NCBI RefSeq assembly: GCF_003056335.1
Contig: NZ_PYWA01000002.1
Span: forward strand, 62,001 to 126,000
Direction: 5' to 3'
Source: Paracoccus indicus
GTDB lineage: Bacteria; Pseudomonadota; Alphaproteobacteria; Rhodobacterales; Rhodobacteraceae
Length of the DNA stretch: 64,000 nucleotides
Shown here: positions 36,559 through 46,770 of the stretch, in pieces
Numbering within the stretch: position 1 is the stretch's first letter
Layout of the letters: each line of letters begins with the position of its first letter
Notes under the pieces: model-generated
Told to the model about the DNA's origin: nothing
Database searches by the model: none
Seen by the model: the letters and a program-made list of their open reading frames with translations, nothing else
Translations under genes and position numbers: made by a program

Positions 36559-38424
36559 TTACAGCGAAAGCCGCATCACGGCAAATCCCGCGTCATCCGT
36601 GCCCAGATGATCCAGCGGGACGGGCAGGGGGCGCGTCAGGGCGACGGGCGCGGTGGGGAAGGTGACCGTCGTGCCGGGCATCGGGGCGAATCGCCAGTTG
36701 GGGGCGGTGGGGACATCGACCCTGCGCCGCGTCCGGACATAGCGGCGCAGCACATCTAGGCTGAGGGCGTCGCGGTCCAGCACGACCTCGTTCTGGTTGA
36801 CCAGCGGGCTGAACAAGCCGCAGCTGGCCAGGCGATAGGAATTGGTCGCCAGCACGAATTGGTCGCCATCCCCCACCGGACGCCCCCGCCAGCGCAGGTC
36901 TCGGATGCGGCGCGACGACGCATCGGCCAGGCCGCCCTGCGGCGTGAAACGCGCCGGTGCCGACAGGTCGATGCACCAAGTCACCCCGTCGATGACATCG
37001 AAGTTATAGGCGGGAAACTGCGGGTCCAGCAGGGCCGCGTCCTGCGCACCGGCGGGGATGGTGGCAAAGATGCTGGCCGAACGCTCCAACCAGTCGCGCA
37101 GCTGTCGGCCGGTGATGCGGATTGCCGTGATCCGGTTGGGATAGGTATAGAGATCGGCCAGATGCCTCATCGCCAGCCGCCCCGCGGGCACATCGGTATA
37201 GGCGGCAGGCCCCCCACGCCCGCCCGCGCGATAGGGCGCGCTGGCCGACAGCACCGGCATGTCGGCCAGCGCCGTCCCCCGAAGACGGTGCCGAACGTGC
37301 CAGCGCTGCGCCATGTTCACCAGCCGCAGCCCTGCGTCATGGCCGATCACGGCGAAATGGCTGTTCAGGGGCGTCTCGGTCCGGCCGATGCGCGTTCCCA
37401 ACTGGCGCAGCGTGTCACGATGTGCGCGTGCCAATGGGCGTGACAGCAGGGGCAGGCTGGGCGTGCCGGGCGCGACCGGGCGGCATTCGACGTTGAAGCC
37501 GTCAATGATGGTCCCCTGCGTGCCGATCCGCAGATCCAGATCGATCACCCCCAGATGCGACCCGCCGTATCCGGGCATGACGGCAGGCTTGCCCATCAGC
37601 GTGCCGCGGGTGCCATCCGTACCGGGGTGGTTCTGCCAGCCGGGACCGGGAAAGACCTCATGCGTGTGGCCGGCAATGACGACATCGACCTCGGGCAGGG
37701 CTGCCAGTGCGGTGGCGGCATGCTCCATCCCCGGATGCGGATCGGGGCTGCCGATGCCACTGTGGGCCAGCGCGATGATCAGTTCGGCCCCTTCGGCCTT
37801 CAGGCGGGGCAGCAGGCGACGTGCCGTAAGGATGATGTCATGGCTGCGCATCACCGGACGCAGGTCCTGGTCCCATTCCTCGGTCTTGGGGGGCAGGAAG
37901 CCGATGACGGCGATTCGCAGCCGATGTTCGTGGCCCAGATCGTCGGTCAGCCAGCGATCCAGCATGCAGTATCGGGCGAAATCCTGGCCCCGGCTCATGG
38001 TCAGATTGGCGGCCAGCACCGGAAAGCGCGCCTGTGCGACGCTGCGCCGCAGGAACGGCAGGCCGAAGTTGAAATCGTGGTTCCCAAGCGCCACCGCGTC
38101 ATAGCGCAGCGCGTTCATGGCCGCGATGGCCGGGTGAGATGCATCGCGGCCGCCCTGACGGGCGACCATCTCGCCCATGGGGGAACCCTGCAGGAAGTCG
38201 CCGTTGTCCAGCAGCAGGCACGGGCGACCCTCGGCACGCAATCGCTGGATCAGGTCCGCCGCGCGTGACAGGCCATGTCTGTCGCAGGGCCGATCGGCCA
38301 GATAATCATGCGGCAGCAGATGCATGTGCATGTCGCTGGTCGCCAGGATGCGCAGCTGCAGGCCGGTCGCGCTGCCGGGGCGGGGGCCGTCCGACCGGTC
38401 CGGCAGATGACCGCCGTCAGGCAT
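36559..38424 (-). CDS. 2',3'-cyclic-nucleotide 2'-phosphodiesterase/5'-nucleotidase family protein
   Basis: The 621-residue protein has the metallophosphoesterase domain with LRILATSDMHMHLLPHDY, LLLDNGDFLQGSPMGE, ALGNHDFNFGL and IAGHTHEVFPG, and a C-terminal 5'-nucleotidase domain from about 330, with the substrate-stacking region near PAYNFDVIDGVTW. Family members such as CpdB are usually periplasmic, yet no signal peptide is visible at the N-terminus, which begins MPDGGHLPDRSDGPRPG. It may be cytoplasmic or exported in another way. ATG 38424 was chosen over TTG 38430. Confidence 0.88.
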   Translation of the reverse strand: MPDGGHLPDRSDGPRPGSATGLQLRILATSDMHMHLLPHDYLADRPCDRHGLSRAADLIQRLRAEGRPCLLLDNGDFLQGSPMGEMVARQGGRDASHPAIAAMNALRYDAVALGNHDFNFGLPFLRRSVAQARFPVLAANLTMSRGQDFARYCMLDRWLTDDLGHEHRLRIAVIGFLPPKTEEWDQDLRPVMRSHDIILTARRLLPRLKAEGAELIIALAHSGIGSPDPHPGMEHAATALAALPEVDVVIAGHTHEVFPGPGWQNHPGTDGTRGTLMGKPAVMPGYGGSHLGVIDLDLRIGTQGTIIDGFNVECRPVAPGTPSLPLLSRPLARAHRDTLRQLGTRIGRTETPLNSHFAVIGHDAGLRLVNMAQRWHVRHRLRGTALADMPVLSASAPYRAGGRGGPAAYTDVPAGRLAMRHLADLYTYPNRITAIRITGRQLRDWLERSASIFATIPAGAQDAALLDPQFPAYNFDVIDGVTWCIDLSAPARFTPQGGLADASSRRIRDLRWRGRPVGDGDQFVLATNSYRLASCGLFSPLVNQNEVVLDRDALSLDVLRRYVRTRRRVDVPTAPNWRFAPMPGTTVTFPTAPVALTRPLPVPLDHLGTDDAGFAVMRLSL

Positions 38425-38741
38425 TCGCAAGTCTGTCTGGGCAAAGAGACATGATGTCCGTCCCGTATTTGCATGATTGGTCTATCACCCTTGGATAGCC
38501 CATCGGCGGAATATCGCACAATCAAAGATTGCGCTTGCCAAGCAAACTCGCCCAGTATCTGTGACATCCCGGCCCATGCGGCACATGGATGACCGGGGTC
38601 CGTGATCGCGGCGCAAGGGCACCATCAAGGGGGGCGGGGCATGGCCGGATCGGTTGAAATCCAAGCCTCTTCTGGACTATCACGGTCAGGCGTGGAACTG
38701 TTCGACGTGGCAATGTCGATATCGTCAGTGGGTTGTTTCCG
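38425..38741. other. Intergenic region without a recognised gene
   Basis: These 317 bases separate two divergent genes and hold no convincing open frame or RNA gene. A possible promoter for the SRPBCC gene is TTGAAA (38654-38659) with CTATCA (38677-38682) 17 bases on, about 55 bases before its start. A short dyad CTATC-N7-GATAG lies at 38482-38498. Confidence 0.5.
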
Positions 38742-39200
38742 ATGAAATTTTCAACGCGCATAGATACGGACCTTCCCGCCGAGAAGCTTTTCGAGGCGAT
38801 CGGCGACTTCGATGCGCTTGAGCGTATGCTGATCGGACGGGGGGCAAGCGTGTCGCGCATCGATCCCTCGCAGGATCCGGGAATCACCATGGGATGGAAC
38901 GTGGGCTTCGACTGGCGGGGGCGCAGGCGCGACCTGCGACTGGCCGTGACGCGTTTCGACCGCCCCGAACAGGTGACCATGGCCGGACGGTCGAACGCGC
39001 TGGACCTGACGGTGAATGCGACGGTCGTGGCGCTCAGCCGGGTGAAATCGCGCCTGATCTTCGAGACCGAGATCAAGCCGCGCAACATGAAGGCCCGGCT
39101 GATGCTGCAGACGGCCAAGCTGGGGAAAAGCCAGATGGATCGCAAGTTCCAGCGCCGGGTCGAGGAATTCGTCAACCAGATGCGCGGCGATCACGCCTGA
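38742..39200 (+). CDS. SRPBCC-family (START-like) protein
   Basis: The 152-residue protein fits the START/polyketide cyclase fold that binds hydrophobic ligands: FSTRIDTDLPAEKLFEAIGD at the start, alternating strands through GWNVGFDWRGRRRDLRLAV, and a long C-terminal helix from about 112. Members act as lipid carriers, cyclases or stress proteins; nothing here fixes the ligand. ATG 38742 was chosen over a TTG nine bases upstream. Confidence 0.75.
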   Translation: MKFSTRIDTDLPAEKLFEAIGDFDALERMLIGRGASVSRIDPSQDPGITMGWNVGFDWRGRRRDLRLAVTRFDRPEQVTMAGRSNALDLTVNATVVALSRVKSRLIFETEIKPRNMKARLMLQTAKLGKSQMDRKFQRRVEEFVNQMRGDHA

Positions 39201-39206
39201 GCGACA

Positions 39207-40058
39207 TCACCCCTGCTGGCGCTGCGCCTCGCGCAGGGGATCGGCGGGATAGACGCCCAGGATGTCCAGCGATGCGGTGAAATAGCCCAGCTCGTCCAGG
39301 GCGCGCTTGACGTTCTCATCCTCGGGGTGGCCTTCGATGTCGGCATAGAACTGCGTCGCGGTGAAGACCCCGTCCACCATGTAGCTTTCCAGCTTGGTCA
39401 TGTTCACGCCGTTCGTCGCAAAACCGCCCATGGTCTTGTAGAGCGCTGCAGGAATGTTGCGCACGCGGAAGACGAAGCTGGTCAGCATCCGGTCGGCGCG
39501 ACGGCTGTGGTCGGCCTGGCGGGACATGATCAGGAAGCGCGTGGTATTGTTCTGGCGATCCTCGATCTGGTCGGCCAGACGTTCCAAGCCGTAGATTTCA
39601 CCGGCCAGCGGGGCCGCAAGCGCTGCCAGCGACGGAATGCCGCGTGCGGCCACTTCCTTGGCCGATCCGGCGGTATCGGCGCCCGTCATCGCGGCGATCC
39701 CATGCTGGCGCAGAAACCCGCGGCACTGACCCAGAAGGACGGTGTGGCTCATGGCCTGGCGGACTTCTGACAGGGGGGTTCCGGGAACGGCCAGCAGGCT
39801 GATATGGACGCGGACGAAAGCCTCGTCGATGATCTTCAGGCCAGATTCAGGCAGCAAATGATGGATATCGGCAACGCGGCCATAGGTCGAATTCTCGACC
39901 GGCAGCATGGCCAGATCGGCCTGTCCGCCGCGCACGGCCTCGATCACATCCTCGAAGGTGGGGCAGGGCAGGGCCTCCATGTCGGGGCGGGCCGCGCGGC
40001 AGGCTTCATGGCTGTAGGCGCCCAACTCTCCTTGGAAGGCAATGCGATTCGTGGTCAT
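39207..40058 (-). CDS. pheA: Prephenate dehydratase
   Basis: This enzyme turns prephenate into phenylpyruvate for phenylalanine synthesis. The 283-residue protein has the catalytic domain (FQGELGAYSHEACRAARPD, PVENSTYGRVADIHHLL, near residue 55) and a C-terminal ACT domain from about 185 (TSFVFRVRNIPAALYKTMGGF, with LESYM) for feedback by phenylalanine. It is the monofunctional form without chorismate mutase. It is divergent from cycM, as I recall in Paracoccus. Confidence 0.96.
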   Translation of the reverse strand: MTTNRIAFQGELGAYSHEACRAARPDMEALPCPTFEDVIEAVRGGQADLAMLPVENSTYGRVADIHHLLPESGLKIIDEAFVRVHISLLAVPGTPLSEVRQAMSHTVLLGQCRGFLRQHGIAAMTGADTAGSAKEVAARGIPSLAALAAPLAGEIYGLERLADQIEDRQNNTTRFLIMSRQADHSRRADRMLTSFVFRVRNIPAALYKTMGGFATNGVNMTKLESYMVDGVFTATQFYADIEGHPEDENVKRALDELGYFTASLDILGVYPADPLREAQRQQG

Positions 40059-40107
40059 GGCAAAGCCTCCGTCGGGCCAGAAAGTCAGCGTGCCGAGGTA
40101 ACTATAC

Positions 40108-40136
40108 CTTGATCACCCAAAGCGAAAGCGGATAGA
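40108..40136 (+). promoter_or_regulatory. Candidate cycM promoter
   Basis: CTTGAT (40108-40113) and GATAGA (40131-40136) are separated by 17 bases, with a leader of about 38 bases to the cycM start. Confidence 0.4.
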
Positions 40137-40180
40137 TGTCCCCCGAATTGACGAGCTTACCAAGGCGGGGACCGCACGCG

Positions 40181-40726
40181 ATGTTCAACACCATGACCGT
40201 GACCAAGGCAGCCGGCGCCTTCATCGGCGCACTGCTGTTTCTGATGCTGGCGAACTGGGCGGCCAGCGCGCTGTTCCATGTCGGGCCTGCCGGTCATGGC
40301 GGTGGTCATGGCGAAGAGGAAATCACCCAGGCCTATGCGATCGACGTGCCCGAATCCGCCGCCGGTGGCGAAGAAGCCGAGGTCGAGGAGATCGACTTCG
40401 ACGCCCTGATGGCCGAAGCCGATGTCGCGGCCGGTGAGAAGCAATGGGCCAAGTGCCGGTCCTGTCACGCGCTGGACGGCAGCGACGGTGTCGGCCCGCA
40501 TCTGAACGGCGTTGTCGGGCGCGAAGTCGCCAGTGTTGCGGGCTTCAACTATTCCGGCGCCATGACCGATCACGCGGCCGAGGTTCCGGTCTGGGACGTC
40601 GAGGCGATCCAGCACTTCATCGAGAACCCGCGCGGCGTCGTCTCGGGCACGGCCATGTCCTTCGGCGGCCTGAAGAAGCCCGAGGACCGCGCCAACGTCA
40701 TCGCCTATATCCAGGAAAATTCCTGA
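40181..40726 (+). CDS. cycM: Membrane-anchored cytochrome c552
   Basis: CycM carries electrons from the cytochrome bc1 complex to the aa3 oxidase. The 181-residue protein has an N-terminal anchor (about 8-32, [20 protein letters not shown]), an acidic linker rich in Glu (40-75), then a class I cytochrome c domain with heme motif CRSCH at 92-96 and axial Met159 in [10 protein letters not shown]. The N-terminus [13 protein letters not shown] closely resembles what I recall of Paracoccus denitrificans CycM. ATG 40181 was chosen for that reason. Confidence 0.94.
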   Translation: MFNTMTVTKAAGAFIGALLFLMLANWAASALFHVGPAGHGGGHGEEEITQAYAIDVPESAAGGEEAEVEEIDFDALMAEADVAAGEKQWAKCRSCHALDGSDGVGPHLNGVVGREVASVAGFNYSGAMTDHAAEVPVWDVEAIQHFIENPRGVVSGTAMSFGGLKKPEDRANVIAYIQENS

Positions 40727-40753
40727 TCTCGTCAGAACGACACGACCCGAAAC

Positions 40754-40785
40754 AGGGGCGCGGCCAGCAGGTCGCGCCCTTATTC
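40754..40785 (+). terminator. Possible terminator after cycM
   Basis: AGGGGCGCGGCC can pair with GGTCGCGCCCTT (two G-T pairs) around an AGCA loop, followed by ATTC. The T-run is poor, but the position fits the end of cycM. Confidence 0.5.
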
Positions 40786-40844
40786 GTGCCGCGCGGCATC
40801 CGGGGCTGAAGGGTGGGCGAAAACCGGGCATCACGAAAACGCGG

Positions 40845-40873
40845 CTTGAAGCCCGGCGGTCTGCTGGCCTAGC
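40845..40873 (+). promoter_or_regulatory. Candidate yejABEF promoter
   Basis: CTTGAA (40845-40850) and CCTAGC (40868-40873) are 17 bases apart; an AAGGAG ribosome site (40891-40896) follows eight bases before the yejA start. Confidence 0.5.
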
Positions 40874-40904
40874 CTTTCCCGACTGTGACCAAGGAGCCTG
40901 CCCC

Positions 40905-42758
40905 ATGCGCCGCACCGCCCTGATTGCCACGATGCTGACCAGCCTGACCTTCACCCCGGCCCAGGCTCAGGACGAAGACGTGACGCGGACGCATGGCGTT
41001 TCCATCTTCGGCGATCTGGCGCTGCCCGCCGATTTCGACCACCTGCCCTATGTGAACCCCGACGCCCCCAAGGGCGGAGAGATGTCGCAGTCGATCCCGA
41101 ACTCGATGGGGTTCGACAACTACAACCCCTATACCTTCCGCGGCCGGGCGGCGGCCCTGTCGACCGTGATGCTGGAATCAATCCTCGAGGCGCCCGCGGA
41201 TGAGGTCGGCGCTGCCTATTGCCTGATCTGCGAAAGCCTCGAATATCCCGAAAGCCGCGATTGGGTGATCTTCAACCTGCGCCCCGAGGCACGCTTCAGC
41301 GATGGCACGCCCCTGACCGCCGAGGACGTGCTGTTCAGCTATGAGACCCTGCGCGACAAGGGGCTGTCCAGCTTTCGCGTGGTGATCAAGCAGCAGGTCG
41401 CCAAGGCCGAGGTGCTGGACGACCACCGCATCAAGTTCACCTTCACCCCCGATTATCCGCGCCGCGACGTGATCCAGTCGGTCGGCAGCCTGCCGGTCTT
41501 CAGCCGCGCCGATTTCGAGGCGAACGACCGCGATCTGGAACAGACCATGCAGGTGCCGCTGGTGGGGTCCGGGCCTTACGTCTTCGACAGCGCCGACCTG
41601 AACCGCAACATCACCTTCCGCCGCAACCCCGACTATTGGGGTGCCGATCTGCCGATCAACAAGGGACGGCACAATTTCGACCGGCTGCGCTATGAGTATT
41701 TTTCGGATTACGACGCGGCCTTCGAGGCCTTCAAGGCCGGCGAATACACCTTCCGCCGCGAGGTCAGCAGCATCATCTGGGCCAACCGCTATGATTTCCC
41801 GGCCATGCAGAAGGGCTGGGTGAAACAGGAAACGCTGCCGGACGGGAATGTCGCATCCGGTCAGGCCTGGGTGATGAACCTGCGTCGCCCCAAGTTCCAC
41901 GACGTCCGCGTCCGCGAGGCGATCGGGCTGATGTTCAACTTCGAATGGTCGAACAAGGCGCTGTTCTATGGGCTTTACGACCGGGTCGACAGTTTCTGGG
42001 AAAACAGTGATCTGGAAGCCACGGGCACCCCCTCGGAAGGTGAACTGGCGCTGCTGGAACCGCTGGCCGCCGATCTGCCTGACGGCATCCTGACGGATGA
42101 GGTCGCCACCGCCCCCGTCAGCGGCGAACGCCAGACCGACCGCGGGAACCTGCGCAAGGCTGCGGCCCTGCTGAACGAGGCGGGCTGGGAAACCGGCAGC
42201 GACGGCTTGCGCCGCAACGCCGAAGGCCAGGTCCTGAAGGTCGAGATCCTGAACGACAGCCAGACCTTCGACCGCGTCATCAACCCCTTCGTCGAAAACC
42301 TGCGCGCCCTTGGCATCGACGCCCGCAACAGCCGCGTCGACAATGCCGAATATGAAAACCGCGCCCGCAGCTTCGACTTCGACGTGATCAGCGACCACCT
42401 GGGCCAGCCCGAAATTCCGGGTGCAGGGCTGCAGCAGGCCTTCGGGTCCGCGAATGTCGGCGATGTCTTCAACCCGGCGGGCGTCGCCAACCCCGCCATC
42501 GATGCGCTGATCACCCAGGTCGAGGCTGCCACCACGCAGGAGGAACTGACCACCCGCGTCCACGCGCTGGACCGCGCCCTGCGCAGCCTGCACTTCTGGA
42601 TCCCGCAGTGGTACAACGCCAACCACCTTGTCGCCTATTACGATCAGTTCGGCCGCCCCGAGACGCTGCCCCCTTACGCATTGGGGGAAATGGATTTCTG
42701 GTGGTACGACTCCGAGAAGGCACAGGCGTTGCGCGATGCGGGTGCCCTGCGGCGCTAG
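40905..42758 (+). CDS. yejA: Peptide ABC transporter, substrate-binding protein YejA
   Basis: This periplasmic family 5 solute-binding protein delivers oligopeptides (in E. coli also microcin C) to the YejBEF importer. The 617-residue precursor has a signal peptide of about 21 residues ending AQA. The mature start GVSIFGDLALPADFDHLPYV and the segment NPDAPKGGEMSQSIP mark the YejA subgroup. Further family landmarks are WVIFNLRPEARFSDGTPLTA and VPLVGSGPYVF. It is the first gene of a five-gene unit. Confidence 0.94.
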   Translation: MRRTALIATMLTSLTFTPAQAQDEDVTRTHGVSIFGDLALPADFDHLPYVNPDAPKGGEMSQSIPNSMGFDNYNPYTFRGRAAALSTVMLESILEAPADEVGAAYCLICESLEYPESRDWVIFNLRPEARFSDGTPLTAEDVLFSYETLRDKGLSSFRVVIKQQVAKAEVLDDHRIKFTFTPDYPRRDVIQSVGSLPVFSRADFEANDRDLEQTMQVPLVGSGPYVFDSADLNRNITFRRNPDYWGADLPINKGRHNFDRLRYEYFSDYDAAFEAFKAGEYTFRREVSSIIWANRYDFPAMQKGWVKQETLPDGNVASGQAWVMNLRRPKFHDVRVREAIGLMFNFEWSNKALFYGLYDRVDSFWENSDLEATGTPSEGELALLEPLAADLPDGILTDEVATAPVSGERQTDRGNLRKAAALLNEAGWETGSDGLRRNAEGQVLKVEILNDSQTFDRVINPFVENLRALGIDARNSRVDNAEYENRARSFDFDVISDHLGQPEIPGAGLQQAFGSANVGDVFNPAGVANPAIDALITQVEAATTQEELTTRVHALDRALRSLHFWIPQWYNANHLVAYYDQFGRPETLPPYALGEMDFWWYDSEKAQALRDAGALRR

Positions 42759-42780
42759 GGCATTTCGCTTGATTTTCGAC

Positions 42781-42830
42781 GCCCGATTGCCGACAAGTCG
42801 GGCCAACGACAGAAGGGGCCGCCAAGGCCC
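42781..42830 (+). promoter_or_regulatory. Two hairpins in the yejA-yejB gap
   Basis: GCCCGA-N11-TCGGGC (42781-42803) and GGGCC-GCCAA-GGCCC (42816-42830) sit between the binding-protein and permease genes with no T-run. Such structures often leave the binding-protein mRNA more stable than the distal genes. Confidence 0.45.
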
Positions 42831-42866
42831 GAATGACCCTGCAAGGGGGACGGAAGGGCAAGGCTG

Positions 42867-43943
42867 ATGGGCGCCTATATCCTGCGGCGTTTGCTGCTGA
42901 TCATCCCGACGTTGATCGGCATCATGCTGGTCAATTTCACGCTGACCCAATTCGTGCCGGGCGGCCCGATCGAACAGATCGCCGCCCAGATCCAGGGCGA
43001 GGGCGACGCCTTCCGCAACATCTCGGGCGGCGGAGCCGAGGCGGGGCAGGCCGCACCTTCGGGATACGAGGGCGCGCGTGGCCTGCCGCCCGAATTCATC
43101 GCCCAGCTGGAACAGGAATTCGGCTTCGACAAGCCGCCGGTCGAACGCTTCTTTACCATGCTGTGGAACTACCTGCGCTTCGATTTCGGGACCAGCTGGT
43201 TCAGGTCCATCAGCGTGGTCGATCTGGTGCTGGAGAAGATGCCGGTATCCATCACGCTTGGGCTGTGGTCCACGGTGATCGCCTATGTCATCTCGATCCC
43301 GCTTGGCATCCGCAAGGCGATGCGGGACGGATCGCGGTTCGACACATGGACCTCGGGCGTGATCATCATGGCCTATGCCATCCCGGCCTTCCTCTTCGCG
43401 GTCCTGCTGATGGTGCTGTTTGCAGGTGGCAGCTATTGGCAGATCTTCCCGCTCCGCGGGCTGACATCGGACAACTTTGGGGACCTGTCGGCCTGGGGCA
43501 AGATCAAGGATTACGCTTGGCACGCCACCCTGCCGGTGCTGGCCGCGACGATCAGCAGCTTTGCCACCCTGACCCTGCTGACCAAGAACAGCTTCCTGGA
43601 TGAGATCAACAAGCAATATGTCATGACCGCCCGCGCCAAGGGCCTGACCGAACGGCGCGTCCTTTACGGCCATGTCTTCCGCAACGCCATGCTGATCGTG
43701 ATCGCGGGCTTTCCGGCGATGTTCCTTGGCGTCTTCTTCGGGTCAAGCATCCTGATCGAGACGATCTTCTCGCTGGACGGTCTGGGCCGCCTTGGCTTCG
43801 AGGCAGCGGTGCAGCGCGACTATCCGGTGATCTTCGGCACGCTCTATGTCTTCGGGCTGCTGTCGCTGGTCGTCGGCATCCTGTCGGACCTGATGTATGT
43901 CTTCGTCGATCCGCGCATCGACTTCGAAAAGAGGGCGGGCTGA
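42867..43943 (+). CDS. yejB: Peptide ABC transporter permease YejB
   Basis: This is the first membrane subunit of the Yej importer. The 358-residue protein begins [19 protein letters not shown], typical of DppB/OppB-type permeases. It has a long periplasmic loop after TM1 (about 35-120) and an EAA-type coupling loop in [20 protein letters not shown] near residue 252. Its stop shares one base with the yejE start. Confidence 0.95.
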   Translation: MGAYILRRLLLIIPTLIGIMLVNFTLTQFVPGGPIEQIAAQIQGEGDAFRNISGGGAEAGQAAPSGYEGARGLPPEFIAQLEQEFGFDKPPVERFFTMLWNYLRFDFGTSWFRSISVVDLVLEKMPVSITLGLWSTVIAYVISIPLGIRKAMRDGSRFDTWTSGVIIMAYAIPAFLFAVLLMVLFAGGSYWQIFPLRGLTSDNFGDLSAWGKIKDYAWHATLPVLAATISSFATLTLLTKNSFLDEINKQYVMTARAKGLTERRVLYGHVFRNAMLIVIAGFPAMFLGVFFGSSILIETIFSLDGLGRLGFEAAVQRDYPVIFGTLYVFGLLSLVVGILSDLMYVFVDPRIDFEKRAG

Positions 43944-45046
43944 TGGCGATGTCCGAACTGAACCGCCGCCGCTGGCGCAACTTCCGCCGCAACGGGCGCG
44001 CCTTCTGGTCGCTGGTGATCTTCGCCGTGCTGTTCGTGACCGCCATATTCGCCGAGGTGGTGGCCAACGACAAACCCGTCGTCGTCAGCTATCGAGGCGA
44101 GCTGTTCTTCCCGGCCTACAACTTCTATCCCGAAACGGCCTTCGGCGGCGATTTCGGAACCGAGGCCATCTATCGCGACGAGGCCGTGCAATGCCTGATC
44201 GTCTCGGGCGGGCGGGAAAACTGCTGGGATGATCCCGAGGGCTATATCGATGCCGTCAGGGACGGCAGCGCAGGCGTTCCGGACGCCGAGCAAGGCTGGA
44301 TGATCTGGCCGCCGATCCCCTATCACTTCCGCACCATCAACAACGTGGGCACCGCGCCCTCTGCACCCGACAGCGCGCATCTGCTGGGCACGGATGACAC
44401 GGCGCGCGACGTGCTGGCGCGGGTGATCTATGGCTTCCGCACTTCGATCCTCTTCACGCTGATCGTGACGGTGATCGCATCCACCATCGGCATCGCGGCG
44501 GGGGCGGTGCAGGGCTATTTCGGCGGGCGGACCGACCTTGTCTTCCAGCGGGTGCTGGAGATCTGGGCATCCACCCCCGGTCTTTATGTCATCATCATCC
44601 TCTTCGCGATCCTGGGGCGCAGCTTCTGGCTGCTGGTCTTCGTGACGATCCTGTTCGGCTGGCCGGCGCTGGTGGGCGTGGTGCGGGCGGAATTCCTGCG
44701 GGCGCGGAACTTCGAATATGTCCGCGCGGCCCGCGCACTTGGCGTCAGCGACTTGAAGATCATGTTCCGCCACATCCTGCCCAACGCCATGGTGGCGACG
44801 CTGACCATGCTGCCCTTCGTCGTCACCGGCACCATCAGTGGGCTGGCAGCGCTGGATTACCTTGGTTACGGCCTGCCCGCAGGCTCGGCCTCGCTTGGGG
44901 AAATGGCGCTGCAGGCCAAGCAGAACCTTCAGGCGCCCTGGCTGGCCTTCACCTCGTTCTTCACCTTCGCGATCATGCTGTCGCTGCTGGTGTTCATCTT
45001 CGAGGGGGTGCGTGATGCATTCGACCCCAGAAAGACCTTCCGATGA
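43943..45046 (+). CDS. yejE: Peptide ABC transporter permease YejE
   Basis: This is the second membrane subunit. The 367-residue protein has an N-terminal segment WRNFRRNGRAFWSLVIFAVL, a large periplasmic region at about 40-155, then LLGTDDTARDVLARVIYGFR and five further membrane segments with the coupling loop VRAARALGVSDLKIMFRHIL near residue 258. It overlaps yejF by four bases. Confidence 0.95.
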   Translation: MAMSELNRRRWRNFRRNGRAFWSLVIFAVLFVTAIFAEVVANDKPVVVSYRGELFFPAYNFYPETAFGGDFGTEAIYRDEAVQCLIVSGGRENCWDDPEGYIDAVRDGSAGVPDAEQGWMIWPPIPYHFRTINNVGTAPSAPDSAHLLGTDDTARDVLARVIYGFRTSILFTLIVTVIASTIGIAAGAVQGYFGGRTDLVFQRVLEIWASTPGLYVIIILFAILGRSFWLLVFVTILFGWPALVGVVRAEFLRARNFEYVRAARALGVSDLKIMFRHILPNAMVATLTMLPFVVTGTISGLAALDYLGYGLPAGSASLGEMALQAKQNLQAPWLAFTSFFTFAIMLSLLVFIFEGVRDAFDPRKTFR

Positions 45047-46770
45047 CCGGACCTGACGACCAAGGTGAACTGCACCCGACCATCCCCGCGCCCGGCGCTG
45101 AGGCGGCGGTGGCCGAAGGGCATGGCGCATCCATGCCCGGCACCGCTGACGGCCATGCCACCGATGCGGGGCGGTCAGATGCCGTGCTGGACGTGCGCGA
45201 CCTGAAGATCGGTTTCCGGTCCGAGGGCAAGCTGACGCTGGCGGTCAAGGGCGTCAGCTTCCACGTCGGTCGGGGCGAGACCGTAGCGCTGGTGGGCGAA
45301 TCGGGGTCCGGGAAATCGGTGACGGCGCTCAGCACCGTGCAACTGCTGGGGGACTCGGCTGAAATCGAGGGATCGGTCAGCTATGCCGGGCGACAGATGG
45401 TCGGCGCGCCGGAAAAGACCCTGCGCGAGATACGCGGCAACGACATCAGCTTCATCTTCCAGGAGCCGATGACCTCGCTGAACCCGCTGCACACGCTGGA
45501 AAAGCAGCTGTCGGAGAGCTTGGCGCTGCATCAGGGGCTGACGGGGGCCAAGGCGCGGGCGCGTATCGTGCAGCTGCTGGACCGCGTGGGCATCCGCGAC
45601 GCCGAAAGTCGTCTGGCCGATTATCCGCACCAGCTGTCGGGCGGTCAGCGCCAGCGCGTGATGATTGCCATGGCGCTGGCCAACGGGCCGGACCTGCTGA
45701 TCGCGGATGAGCCGACGACGGCGCTGGACGTCACCATCCAGGCGCAGATCCTTGACCTGCTGGCGGAACTGAAGGCCGACGAGGGCCTGTCGATGCTGTT
45801 CATCAGCCACGATCTGGGCATCGTGCGCCGCATCGCCGACCGCGTCTGCGTCATGAAGGACGGAGAGATCGTCGAGCAGGGCCCCGTCGACCGGATCTTC
45901 TCCGACCCGCAGCACCCCTATACGCAGAAACTGCTGAATGCGGCGCCGACGGGGCAGGCCGAACCCTTGCCCGACGACGCGCCGCTGCTGGTTCAGACCC
46001 GTGACCTGAAGGTCTGGTTCCCCATCAAGCGCGGGCTGATGCGCCGCGTCACGGGCCATATCAAGGCGGTGAACGGCGCGACGCTGGACCTGCGCGCGGG
46101 CCAGACTCTGGGCATCGTGGGTGAATCGGGCAGCGGCAAGACCACGCTGGCCTTGGCCATCATGCGGCTGATCGAAAGCGACGGGCCGATCCTCTATATG
46201 AGGCAGGACATCCAAGGGTGGGGCGCGAAACAGCTGCGTGCCCTGCGGCGCGACATGCAGATCGTGTTCCAGGACCCCTTCGGCAGCTTGTCGCCGCGCA
46301 TGACGGTCGAACAGATCATCATCGAGGGTCTGGGCGTCCACGGGGTCGAGAAGGGCCGCGACCGCCGACAGATGGTCGCCGAGATCATGACCGAGGTCGG
46401 CTTGCAGCCCGACATGATGCACCGCTATCCGCATGAGTTCAGTGGTGGCCAGCGCCAGCGCATCGCCATTGCCCGCGCCATGATCCTGCGCCCCAAGGTG
46501 GTGGTGCTGGACGAACCGACCAGTGCGCTGGACATGACCGTGCAGGTGCAGATCGTCGATCTGCTGCGCAACCTCCAGCGGAAATACGGGCTGGCCTTCC
46601 TGTTCATCAGCCACGACCTGCGCGTCGTGCGCGCCATGTCGCATGAGATCATGGTCATGCGCGCCGGCGAGGTCGTCGAACAGGGCAGCGCCGCACAGAT
46701 CTTCGATGCGCCCGCCCATGACTATACCCGCAACCTGTTGAATGCGGCCTTCCCGCAGGGACGCCCGTGA
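45043..46770 (+). CDS. yejF: Peptide ABC transporter ATPase YejF (two ABC domains)
   Basis: This 575-residue protein fuses the two ATPase domains that drive the Yej importer. Domain 1 has Walker [13 protein letters not shown] near residue 86, signature LSGGQRQRV and Walker [14 protein letters not shown]. Domain 2 has [12 protein letters not shown] near 362, [15 protein letters not shown] and [12 protein letters not shown]. Before the first domain lies an extra segment of about 45 residues rich in Ala, Gly and His (from [11 protein letters not shown] to [10 protein letters not shown]). It overlaps both neighbouring genes by four bases. Confidence 0.95.
   Translation: MTGPDDQGELHPTIPAPGAEAAVAEGHGASMPGTADGHATDAGRSDAVLDVRDLKIGFRSEGKLTLAVKGVSFHVGRGETVALVGESGSGKSVTALSTVQLLGDSAEIEGSVSYAGRQMVGAPEKTLREIRGNDISFIFQEPMTSLNPLHTLEKQLSESLALHQGLTGAKARARIVQLLDRVGIRDAESRLADYPHQLSGGQRQRVMIAMALANGPDLLIADEPTTALDVTIQAQILDLLAELKADEGLSMLFISHDLGIVRRIADRVCVMKDGEIVEQGPVDRIFSDPQHPYTQKLLNAAPTGQAEPLPDDAPLLVQTRDLKVWFPIKRGLMRRVTGHIKAVNGATLDLRAGQTLGIVGESGSGKTTLALAIMRLIESDGPILYMRQDIQGWGAKQLRALRRDMQIVFQDPFGSLSPRMTVEQIIIEGLGVHGVEKGRDRRQMVAEIMTEVGLQPDMMHRYPHEFSGGQRQRIAIARAMILRPKVVVLDEPTSALDMTVQVQIVDLLRNLQRKYGLAFLFISHDLRVVRAMSHEIMVMRAGEVVEQGSAAQIFDAPAHDYTRNLLNAAFPQGRP

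Noticed and set aside
41178-43673. An 831-codon minus-strand frame opposite yejA and yejB
   Set aside because: It is the complementary frame of two clear transporter genes, and its product shows no motif.
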